Shown: one piece after another, positions 1 to 7,533 of the stretch | Position numbering within the stretch: the stretch's first letter is position 1 | How the letters are laid out: each line of letters opens with the position of its first letter | NCBI GenBank assembly: GCA_030068525.1 | Contig: JASJOS010000012.1 | Location: 1 to 64,000, forward strand | Source of the DNA: Xanthocytophaga flava | GTDB lineage: Bacteria > Bacteroidota > Bacteroidia > Cytophagales > 172606-1 | DNA: 64,000 bases | Direction: 5' to 3' | Notes under the pieces: model-generated | What the model saw: the letters and a program-made list of their open reading frames with translations, nothing else | Told to the model about the DNA's origin: nothing | Database searches by the model: none | Position numbers and translations under genes: made by a program

Positions 1-62
1 CCAGATTCCACCTCTTGGAGAATCTTAATAATTTGAGGTTCACTAAAGCGAGTCTTTTTCAT
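1..62 (-). CDS. IS3-family transposase OrfA, N-terminal fragment (cut by window edge)
   Basis: Read on the minus strand from an ATG at 62, the first 20 codons give MKKTRFSEPQIIKILQEVES. This is the typical opening of the small helix-turn-helix OrfA protein of IS3-family (IS407-like) elements, which begin K-K-S/T-R-F-x-E-x-Q-I-I. OrfA binds the element ends and, with OrfB by frameshift, forms the DDE transposase. Only about 20 residues lie in the window and the rest runs off the left edge. Assignment rests on this short but characteristic start plus the inverted-repeat-like end just outside it. Confidence 0.75.
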   Translation of the reverse strand, partial: MKKTRFSEPQIIKILQEVES

Positions 63-123
63 AAGAACAAGGTAAATCTAATACATTTTTCGATTTAATC
101 CCTGTCTGAATTTTGGGGGGCCT
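1..123. mobile_element. End of an IS3-family (IS407-like) insertion sequence
   Basis: The OrfA start codon lies about 60 bp from a C/G-rich end at about 112-123. Read outward-in on the minus strand, this end is GGCCCCCCAAAATTCAGACA, which resembles the CCCC-AAAA-TTAGACA ends of IS407-group elements (from memory, not aligned). Immediately to the right the open frame of a fatty-acid desaturase begins without its own start, so the element boundary falls at about 120-124. The target duplication cannot be checked because the other end is outside the window. Confidence 0.65.
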
Positions 124-816
124 TACACACAAGAGAAGATAAACAGGCTACAACGCTTTCAGCACCTGTATGCTTTTTTTCTCTATTCATTGACCTCCCT
201 TTCGTGGGTATTGCGTAAAGACTATCTTAAGTTCTTTCATCATCGCATTGGCGCACACTCCTATACGCATCCCAGAAAGGAATACTTTAATCTGTTTTTC
301 TACAAAGCAATCTATTATTTTTTCTTCATTGTACTCCCGTTGGTACTACTGGATCTGTCCTGGTGGCAGGTAGGGCTAGGGTTTGTGATTATGCATCTGA
401 TAGAAGGTATCACACTGGGTCTGGTTTTCCAACTGGCTCATGTAGTGGAAGGCACTAACTTTCCTACACCCAATGCACAAGGCAATATGGAAGATGCCTG
501 GGCGGTTCATCAGTTGCGTACTACGGCCAACTTTGCCCCTGACAGTAAACTGGCAGCTTTTCTATGTGGCGGACTAAACCGCCAGATTGAGCATCACCTG
601 TTTCCTAAAATTTGTCATGTGCATTACCCAGCTCTTTCGGTCATTGTCAGACACACGGCACAGGAATTTGGTTTACCCTATCTGGAAAATAAAACCTTCT
701 TCATTGCTCTTCAGTCGCACTACCGGATGCTGCGCAAACTGGGAAAGGACGCCTTTGTCCCTTCTACTACTGTCCAACCAACCGTATTGCCGTTTCCTCT
801 GATTAAACTGGCTTAG
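124..816 (+). pseudogene. Fatty-acid desaturase, C-terminal part, interrupted by the IS
   Basis: The frame is open from the IS boundary to the stop at 816 and encodes the C-terminal part of a membrane fatty-acid desaturase (acyl-lipid or acyl-CoA, delta-6-like group, usually about 360 residues). It has the third histidine box QIEHHLFP near 586-609, two hydrophobic stretches (about 295-360 and 365-440) and the family's G-L-N-R-Q lead-in. The residues coded before 190 (HLYAFFLYSLTSLSWVLRKD) already belong to the family, so the TTG at 190 is not a true start. The first two His boxes are missing, so this half alone cannot bind the di-iron centre. The N-terminal half presumably lies beyond the IS. 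Alternatively the gene could be a fragment left by a larger rearrangement. Confidence 0.8.
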
Positions 817-1183
817 TACTGAATCAGGTATATTGCGCACGTCGGAAAATAATCAGTCTGGCGTAGCATTTTTAACACTTTGTGAGCATTCTGCTACTCC
901 CTTTCACTTTTCTGGTGACAGACTCAGTGAATCGGATTTTTGATAGCTATATAAAAGTAAATATAGTTCGTAGCAGGCTCACAATGCTGTCAATGTAAGC
1001 TTTCTAAGAGATGAAAATCTCTTTTTGCGCCAGTGATTTTTATTTTTCCGAACTTTCTCAATCAGACAATTACATGTAGACTAAAAAAACCACTACTATT
1101 CAAATCTCTCTTTTACAGTTCATACATCTTTTTTGACAATTCATCCAATATCGGTCTGATATCTGGCTTAAGAGTTAGTATTT
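817..1183. other. Intergenic region with a small terminator-like hairpin and an inverted repeat
   Basis: No gene is seen. At 1006-1026 a 7-bp stem (AAGAGAT / ATCTCTT) with a GAAA tetraloop is followed by a T run and could end transcription from the desaturase side. At 881-897 and 970-983 lie the arms of an interrupted inverted repeat (TGTGAGC-att-CTGCTAC against GTAGCAGGCTCACA). The kinase promoter should lie in the last 150 bp, but no clear TAnnTTTG box was found. Confidence 0.4.
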
Positions 1184-2797
1184 TTGGATACTAGTGCATA
1201 TATACTCTTTCCACAGAAACTCTTCAGCATATTGATACAAGCAGGTTTGCATCCTGGCTTCTTTTCCAAAGCAGAATGGAGGTATCACCTTCTCATGATG
1301 CCGGTGTTGTTCCCTCTGGGCAACTATTACCTTATTGGTCAGTCCTACTTTCAGCAACCCAGCCTGTTTCTTATCGGCACTCTGCTGGTATTCATTTTAT
1401 ACTGGTTTTCCATTATAATACTCACAGTGGCAGTACGAAAAGTATTGGCTTATTGGTCAGAAAAAGAACAGGTGTGGATACGAACTTCTTTCCTGTTTCT
1501 GGTAGTAGGTATACTTACCTTCTTTCTTGCTTTTTTTGATGTTTGGATCTATAGTTTATTTCATCAGACAGGCGTAAAATTTTCGTGGAAAACAGTTTGT
1601 CCAATCCTTATTCTGGGTGGAGTCTTTGATTTCTTTCTGTGTGCAGCCTTTCTTCTTTTCAACTCAAATCTGATCTGGAAATCCAACACCCCCACTAGTT
1701 CAGCCAGTTGGCTAGCTCTGGCTAATCCGGCTCTGACACGATTAGGAATTTCACCTCTGGGTTGGGGCTTTCATGGACTGGCCGTACTGGTTTTTATACC
1801 GATTGCCAACCATCTGATTATTGGCCCCCGCTACTGGACCAATGGATTGTTACTCGCACTAGGATCAGCGGTAGTAACACTCCTATATATTCCCATTGCA
1901 GCCTTGTTAACGTTGAGTGTACGACTGGCAATCTATTGTTATCCCAGCCTGCATTTTACAGTACTTCGCATTGGGTTCATGTTGTTGTTAACCGGAATTG
2001 TTTCAAGTATATCTGCAATTGGAAGTGTGTGGGTACTTAGTAAAATCGACATACTGGATGTCCGGTTTTCTCACGATAATATATATACTCTTATTCTGTT
2101 AGGTTCAATTTTTGATTTATTGTTCTGTATAGCACATGGTTATTTTTATGCCTTATCCATGTGGCAAAAACAACAGGTTGAAATTGAAAAACTAAAAAAA
2201 GAGAAACTACAACACCAGTTTGATACACTCAAGGGCCAGCTAAATCCACACTTTCTGTTTAACAGTCTCAATTCGCTTTCTTCCTTGATCAGTGAAGATA
2301 CCCAACAAGCGGAACATTTTGTGGATGATCTGGCTAAAGTATACCGTTATCTTTTACAAACAGGCAGATCATCTCAACCTGATGGCGAACATAGTGAGTT
2401 GGTAACACTGCAAACCGAACTCAATTTTATTGCTTCCTATATCAGCTTATTAAAAACCCGGTATGGCAAAAGCCTTCTTATTGAGCAACACATAGCCGAG
2501 GCGTACAAAAACCGTACATTACCTCCACTCACTCTGCAAACATTAATTGACAATGCCATGAAACATAATAGTATGCTTCCGGGCCGTCCTCTTACTATCT
2601 GCATTACAACAAGTGATCCCGGACATTTGAGAGTACGAAATAATATACAACGTAAAACCATGCGCCTGGAAACAGGTCAGTCCGGATTAGCTAATCTGGC
2701 AGCCAAGTATCAGTTAGTAGGTAAAAGTGAACCACAAATCATAGAAAATGATCAATATTTTGAAGTAATCGTACCTCTTCTCGAAAGCAATCGATAA
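1184..2797 (+). CDS. LytS/YehU-type sensor histidine kinase with duplicated 4-TM sensor
   Basis: Membrane histidine kinase of the His_kinase (LytS/YehU) family, signalling to a LytTR regulator. Residues about 35-160 and 190-330 look like two copies of a four-helix membrane module, followed by a coiled linker. The phosphoacceptor H-box NPHFLFNSLNSLSSL has its His near residue 356, and the ATP-binding N-box LIDNAMKHN lies near 454-462. The next gene has only one copy of the membrane module and an almost identical H-box, so the two are tandem paralogues. The only upstream start before the first membrane helix is TTG at 1184 (in-frame stop at 1169). An internal ATG near 1296 would remove the N-terminal 37 residues. 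The second kinase starts 14 nt after this gene's stop, so the three genes form an operon. Confidence 0.88.
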   Translation: MDTSAYILFPQKLFSILIQAGLHPGFFSKAEWRYHLLMMPVLFPLGNYYLIGQSYFQQPSLFLIGTLLVFILYWFSIIILTVAVRKVLAYWSEKEQVWIRTSFLFLVVGILTFFLAFFDVWIYSLFHQTGVKFSWKTVCPILILGGVFDFFLCAAFLLFNSNLIWKSNTPTSSASWLALANPALTRLGISPLGWGFHGLAVLVFIPIANHLIIGPRYWTNGLLLALGSAVVTLLYIPIAALLTLSVRLAIYCYPSLHFTVLRIGFMLLLTGIVSSISAIGSVWVLSKIDILDVRFSHDNIYTLILLGSIFDLLFCIAHGYFYALSMWQKQQVEIEKLKKEKLQHQFDTLKGQLNPHFLFNSLNSLSSLISEDTQQAEHFVDDLAKVYRYLLQTGRSSQPDGEHSELVTLQTELNFIASYISLLKTRYGKSLLIEQHIAEAYKNRTLPPLTLQTLIDNAMKHNSMLPGRPLTICITTSDPGHLRVRNNIQRKTMRLETGQSGLANLAAKYQLVGKSEPQIIENDQYFEVIVPLLESNR

Positions 2798-2811
2798 GGG
2801 CACTGTATAGT

Positions 2812-4011
2812 ATGAACTCCAGACTAAAACATATCATCTCCAAACTACCATTCAGGCGTTTACCTAAACACCAGCAGAATGCTACTGTACATAATACGAT
2901 ACCAGTAACGCAAAAAGAAGGTTTGCGATGGCATGTTTTATTAATGCCTATGGTATTCATTCCATTGGTTTCCTACTGGCTGGTTGGTCCTGCCTATTTC
3001 TCTGATGGAAAAATATTTCTGCAGGCATCACTTCTTAACTATTTCCTGACAGGTTGCTGTGTACTTACACTAGACACTCTAACCCAAAAGGTTATTCGCC
3101 AATACCCTGGATTAGATCAAAGTGCAGCCCGCGCAGGTCGTACGTTTCTGGTATTTTTTCTTGTTACACCCTCTTATTTAGTAGTTGGAATTTTTATCTA
3201 TAGTTATTTTCACCTGTTTGGATTTCAACATACTCCAGGATTAACCACACGGATTCTACTCTATAATGTGGGGTTCAATATATTGTCTGTAGGTATTGAT
3301 GAAACAGTCTATTCGCTTCGTAAATGGAGAGAAAATGCGTTAGAACGTGAAGAGCTGGAAAAAGTAACTCTTCAAAGTCAGTATGAAAGCTTAAAGCATC
3401 AGGTAAATCCCCATTTTCTATTTAACAGTCTCAATTCACTGTCATCATTGATCGCTGATGAACCCCAACAAGCGGAACATTTTGTAGACGAAATGGCCAA
3501 AGTATATCGCTATCTTCTGCAAACAAACAATGGCCAGGAAGGCAATGGAGAACTCACAACTCTAGCAACTGAGCTGGATTTTATTGAATCCTACTTCCAT
3601 TTGCTTAAAACCCGTTACCGTGCTGGTATTGAGCTGCAAATTGAGATAGATAAAGAATATATGACCTATCGGTTACCTCCTCTGGCATTACAAATGCTGG
3701 TTGAAAATGCTGTTAAGCACAATGTAATTTCAAACAGAAAGCCTCTTCTGCTGGAACTATTTATTCAGCAGGATCAAGCTGCAACAAATCTGTTGATACG
3801 CAATAATCTTCAACGCAAGATCGGCGCAACCATTCATTTACCGGATTCAAACAGGGATACGTCCAATGGTGTTGGCTTAACCAATATTACAGCCAAATAC
3901 CGATTGCTAAACCGAAACAAAGCAGGAGCAGGAAAACCGGGTATAACCGAGCCTGCCATTCTTTGTGACGATCATTACTTTACTGTTGTTTTACCGCTTT
4001 TTCTCCCATAA
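2812..4011 (+). CDS. LytS/YehU-type sensor histidine kinase
   Basis: Second kinase of the tandem pair, 399 residues. An N-terminal tail of about 35 residues is followed by one four-helix membrane module (about 40-165), a short coiled linker, the H-box NPHFLFNSLNSLSSL with His near 201, and the N-box MLVENAVKHN near 295-304. Glycines near the C-terminus (GVGLTNITAKYRL) fit the degenerate ATP-lid of this family. It starts 14 nt after the first kinase and its stop lies 3 nt before the regulator's ATG, indicating translational coupling. The signal sensed is unknown. The two kinases may form heterodimers or give the regulator two inputs; that is inference. Confidence 0.9.
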   Translation: MNSRLKHIISKLPFRRLPKHQQNATVHNTIPVTQKEGLRWHVLLMPMVFIPLVSYWLVGPAYFSDGKIFLQASLLNYFLTGCCVLTLDTLTQKVIRQYPGLDQSAARAGRTFLVFFLVTPSYLVVGIFIYSYFHLFGFQHTPGLTTRILLYNVGFNILSVGIDETVYSLRKWRENALEREELEKVTLQSQYESLKHQVNPHFLFNSLNSLSSLIADEPQQAEHFVDEMAKVYRYLLQTNNGQEGNGELTTLATELDFIESYFHLLKTRYRAGIELQIEIDKEYMTYRLPPLALQMLVENAVKHNVISNRKPLLLELFIQQDQAATNLLIRNNLQRKIGATIHLPDSNRDTSNGVGLTNITAKYRLLNRNKAGAGKPGITEPAILCDDHYFTVVLPLFLP

Positions 4012-4014
4012 ATT

Positions 4015-4812
4015 ATGAATATCTTAATCGTAGAGGACGAAGAACTAGCCGTCCGCAAATTACAAAAGTTACTGACAGAGGTTGATCCTTCTTTAACCAT
4101 TGTTGGCGTCACCAACAGCATTGAAGATACGGTTGCCTGGCTTGGAGAATATGACAGTACCCATCCATCCAAGCCAGATCTGATATTTATGGATATTGAA
4201 CTGGCAGACGGGCAAAGTTTTGAAATCTTTGATCAGGTAGAAGTATATAGTACGGTCATCTTTACTACGTCCTATGATGAATATGCCTTACAAGCTTTTA
4301 AGGTAAATAGCATTGATTATCTGCTCAAACCGATTCAGAAAGAAGATTTGCAGCGCAGCCTCAAAAAATTTCAGGATCTGAAAACATCAATGACTCAGGC
4401 AGGTACTGAAACCAATGTTACTTTAAACGTAGATAAACTATTACGTGAACTGCAGTTACAATCTGCCAAAGATTACCGCAAACGTTTTCTGGTACGGCAA
4501 GGGCAGCGGTATCTGTCTATTGAAACCAGCGAGATCGCCTATTTCTTTACAGATGAACGATACAGCTTTTTTGTCACCCATACCAATCAGAAGTTTCTGG
4601 TAGATTATACACTTGATGAAATATCCCAGTCACTCGATCCAGCCCATTTCTTCCGAATTAATCGGGCAATGCTTGTTACCCATAAGTCTGTTGACCAGAT
4701 TCAACCCTATTTCGGTAACAGGTTATCACTGGTATTAAAACCTATTCTTGACAAAGAAATATTGGTAAGCCGCGAAAAAGTACAGGATTTTAAGAAATGG
4801 ATGGGAAAATAA
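4015..4812 (+). CDS. LytTR-family response regulator
   Basis: Two-domain DNA-binding regulator of 265 residues. The receiver domain (about 1-120) begins with ILIVEDEELAV, has the acidic pocket E-D-E, the phosphorylated Asp near residue 60 in FMDIEL, and the conserved Lys near 105 in LLKPI. The C-terminal LytTR domain (about 165-262) shows the family pattern from the R-F-L-V-R start through FFRINRAMLV and a Y-F-G-N-R-L strand. LytTR domains bind pairs of direct repeats with beta-strands rather than a helix-turn-helix. It is the cognate regulator of the two kinases just upstream. A strong hairpin with T run follows the stop. Confidence 0.93.
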   Translation: MNILIVEDEELAVRKLQKLLTEVDPSLTIVGVTNSIEDTVAWLGEYDSTHPSKPDLIFMDIELADGQSFEIFDQVEVYSTVIFTTSYDEYALQAFKVNSIDYLLKPIQKEDLQRSLKKFQDLKTSMTQAGTETNVTLNVDKLLRELQLQSAKDYRKRFLVRQGQRYLSIETSEIAYFFTDERYSFFVTHTNQKFLVDYTLDEISQSLDPAHFFRINRAMLVTHKSVDQIQPYFGNRLSLVLKPILDKEILVSREKVQDFKKWMGK

Positions 4813-4836
4813 CATGTATAGCATAACATAGCCCTA

Positions 4837-4894
4837 CATGCGCATAGTTTTATGGATCTTTATTTTGACCTAAACTATGCGCATGAAATTTTTT
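4837..4894 (+). terminator. Terminator after the LytS-LytTR operon
   Basis: Perfect 14-bp inverted repeat, CATGCGCATAGTTT at 4837-4850 and its complement at 4872-4885, with a 21-nt loop. The stretch AAATTTTTT follows. It lies 24 nt after the response regulator stop. The loop is long for a classical intrinsic terminator. Confidence 0.6.
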
Positions 4895-5002
4895 GTAGTG
4901 AATTCTGTTCAAACACCAATCTTGTGGTTAATTCTATGTAAAAACTTTTTTGCAGTGAATTCAACACATCGGCAATTTTGCGGTCAACTCTGGGCAAAAA
5001 TT
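4889..5002. repeat. Two-copy imperfect tandem repeat of about 57 bp
   Basis: Unit 1 (4889-4945) and unit 2 (4946-5002) both begin TTTTTTG(T/C)AGTGAATTC. They share a second block (AATCTTGTGG against AATTTTGCGG) and an ending of TCT-x-x-G-x-AAAAA, with one gap between them. A perfect hairpin CTGCGGTG-ACTT-CACCGCAG lies just after, at 5045-5064. The remaining intergenic sequence to the tetR start at 5329 shows no gene. Function unknown; an operator for the LytTR regulator is possible since such regulators bind direct repeats. Confidence 0.6.
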
Positions 5003-5328
5003 GTTTTGACTCAATCAACCATGATCCACACTTCTACATCTCCGCTGCGGTGACTTCACCGCAGGACTTACCATGTGCCGAAGTCAGTTCAACACGTCTG
5101 TACGAATATAGTTATACACAAAACAATATGTATCGCAATAAAATACACAGACAGGTAGAAATGTCAGATATCAAACAAATAAGAAGGTTGTTGAAATAAA
5201 ATAAATCCAACACCCATACGTCTACCAGATAGGATGAGTGACCTATAGTTACTCAACTATTTATCATCCTAAATCAAAACCATTTACCTGACTTTTGGGT
5301 TATTTTGTAAACCTGACTCATTACTTCT

Positions 5329-5973
5329 ATGAACAACCAAGAACTTATTCAAAAAACCTATATCGAGTACCTTCTTGAAAATGGCAAGGTCCCTCCTTCT
5401 CCCTATCTTTTAGCTAAACTAGCCGGAATTGATGAAAAAGATTTTTATGCCATCTACAATTCGCTACAGGCAGTGGAGGCAGATATCTGGCTCCAGTTTT
5501 TTCAGGAAGCCAAACAACAAACCATTTCCCAGGAAGTGTATGAACGATATTCTGTCCGTGAAAAACTTCTTTCCTTTTATTATACCTGGGTGGAGGTATT
5601 GAAAAATCACCGGAGTTTTGTACTGTTTGCTGTAGGGACCAGACATCTACACCAGGAAACAGCCCTGCTAAGTCCTTTCAAGAGAGCATTTACCGAATAT
5701 GCAAATGAATTAATTACTGAAGGTCGTAATACAGGAGAGGTTGTAAACAGACCATTTGTGACTGAAAGATATGCTGATGGATTCTGGGTTCAAGCCTTAT
5801 TTGTACTACGTTTTTGGGTAAAAGACAATAGTGCTGGTTATGAATTGACAGATGCCGCTATAGAAAAAGCAGTAAATACATCGTTTGACTTTATTGGTAA
5901 GTCAGCACTGGATACATTGTTTGACTTTGGCAAATTCCTTTATCAGACTCAGCGAGCAGGATACGGACTATAA
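5329..5973 (+). CDS. TetR-family transcriptional regulator
   Basis: 214 residues with a TetR-type N-terminal helix-turn-helix (about 3-50: a KTYIEYLLENG start and the LAKLAGIDEKDFYAIYNS recognition region) and an all-helical C-terminal ligand domain. Its ATG is followed 51 nt after its stop by an ABC1-type kinase gene on the same strand, so the two are probably co-transcribed. This pairing recurs in Bacteroidota genomes as far as I recall. The helix-turn-helix is rather divergent (no clear G-x-x-x-x-x-LY pattern), so DNA binding is inferred from overall layout. The ligand is unknown. Confidence 0.75.
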   Translation: MNNQELIQKTYIEYLLENGKVPPSPYLLAKLAGIDEKDFYAIYNSLQAVEADIWLQFFQEAKQQTISQEVYERYSVREKLLSFYYTWVEVLKNHRSFVLFAVGTRHLHQETALLSPFKRAFTEYANELITEGRNTGEVVNRPFVTERYADGFWVQALFVLRFWVKDNSAGYELTDAAIEKAVNTSFDFIGKSALDTLFDFGKFLYQTQRAGYGL

Positions 5974-6024
5974 GATCGGACTACGTAGTAAAAACAGGCA
6001 TTTGTCATCAATCAAACCTACACT

Positions 6025-7341
6025 ATGAAATCGCAGAATAATATTCCAGCAACCAAAGTTGAAAGAGCAACCCGGTTTGTTACCACAGGTATTAAAGTTG
6101 GAGGAAACTACATTAAGCACTATGCAAAGAAAGCCATCAATCCGGACCTATCCCGTGATGAGCTTCATGAAAGCAATGCAGCTGATATTTATGAAACTCT
6201 TAGTGAATTAAAAGGCAGCGCACTAAAAGTAGCACAGATGATGAGTATGGACCGCAATCTGTTACCGAAAGCCTACTCTGAACGATTTCAAATGGCACAA
6301 TACAGTGCCCCTCCTCTATCTGGTCCATTAGTAATCAAAACCTTTACCCGCTACTTCGGCAAAGCACCTCAAGCATTGTTTGATACTTTTGCGATGGACG
6401 CATCCAATGCAGCATCTATCGGTCAGGTACATCAGGCTACAAAAAATGGCAAAAAGCTGGCCGTGAAGATCCAGTATCCGGGGGTAGCTCAAAGCGTTAA
6501 GTCAGATCTGAAAATGGTTAAGCCCTTTGCTGTCCGTCTGATGAATCTGAATGAAAAAGATGTAGATAAGTATATGGACGAAGTTGAGACGAAACTTCTG
6601 GAAGAGACAGACTATCAACTTGAACTTCAACGTTCTCAAGAAATATCAACAGCCTGTGGCCACATTAACGGTCTGGTATTTCCGACCTACTATCCTGAAT
6701 TTTCCAGCGAAAGGGTACTTACTATGGACTGGCTGGAAGGTTTCCATCTGGACGACTTTCTTAAAACCAATCCTTCTCAGGAAGTACGTAATAAAATAGG
6801 TCAGGCCTTATGGGATTTCTATGACTTTCAGGTCCATATACTACGGAAAGTACATGCAGATCCCCATCCGGGAAACTTTCTGATGCGTCCGGATGGAACG
6901 ATGGGTGTTATCGACTTTGGTTGTGTCAAAGAGATTCCGGAAAACTATTACCGCAATTATTTCACGCTGATCAATCCTGATAATCTGAAAGACCCGGCTA
7001 TCTGTGATAAAGTTTTTGTTAATCTGGAATTTTTACACGAACAAGACACGCCTCAGGAACGAAAATTTTATAGTGATTTATTTATTACTATGATTGGCTT
7101 GTTGGGAAAACCTTTTCATACTCAAGAGTTTGACTTTGGAGATGATGCTTATTTCCAGTCTATTTATGATTATGCAGAATATCTTTCCAATCTAAAAGAA
7201 TTAAGAGAATCAAAAGTAGCACGTGGTTCAAAAGATTCTTTATATATTAACCGGACGTATTATGGATTGTATTCCATGCTGAATCAACTGAAGGCAGTAG
7301 TTCGCACCAGCAGTCCGGCATGGCTATGGCAACCTATCTGA
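6025..7341 (+). CDS. ABC1/AarF (UbiB-type) atypical kinase
   Basis: 438-residue member of the ABC1/ADCK/UbiB protein-kinase-like family, which is linked to quinone or lipid handling. The family's lysine-rich N-terminal KxGQ-like segment appears as LKGSALKVAQMMSMD (about 64-78) and is followed by an A-S-I-G-Q-V-H alanine-rich nucleotide loop and the VKIQYPG catalytic lysine strand. HADPHPGNF is near 277-285 and the metal-binding DFG of VIDFGCVKEI has its Asp near 297. No C-terminal transmembrane anchor is obvious. Substrate unknown; the UbiB-like role in quinone biosynthesis is family knowledge, not shown here. Probably in one operon with the TetR gene. Confidence 0.88.
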   Translation: MKSQNNIPATKVERATRFVTTGIKVGGNYIKHYAKKAINPDLSRDELHESNAADIYETLSELKGSALKVAQMMSMDRNLLPKAYSERFQMAQYSAPPLSGPLVIKTFTRYFGKAPQALFDTFAMDASNAASIGQVHQATKNGKKLAVKIQYPGVAQSVKSDLKMVKPFAVRLMNLNEKDVDKYMDEVETKLLEETDYQLELQRSQEISTACGHINGLVFPTYYPEFSSERVLTMDWLEGFHLDDFLKTNPSQEVRNKIGQALWDFYDFQVHILRKVHADPHPGNFLMRPDGTMGVIDFGCVKEIPENYYRNYFTLINPDNLKDPAICDKVFVNLEFLHEQDTPQERKFYSDLFITMIGLLGKPFHTQEFDFGDDAYFQSIYDYAEYLSNLKELRESKVARGSKDSLYINRTYYGLYSMLNQLKAVVRTSSPAWLWQPI

Positions 7342-7533
7342 ACTAACACTATATAAATGCTTCAATAAAAGAGTTTTGCATCGGGGGTCATCTGTTTTTC
7401 CAGTAAAATATTTCCATTTTTTATATGGAATTTACAACTTATTTGTATCTTAACTAAGTGTAATAAAAACACTGGAGAAATCCATTTACAGTACCAGCTT
7501 ACATGATCTATAATCATATACACCAGACTCCCG

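Noticed and set aside
4978-5199. 73-codon open frame starting at TTG between the LytTR and TetR genes
   Set aside because: It overlaps the 57-bp repeat and a hairpin, has a poor start and no ribosome site, and its composition is not protein-like.
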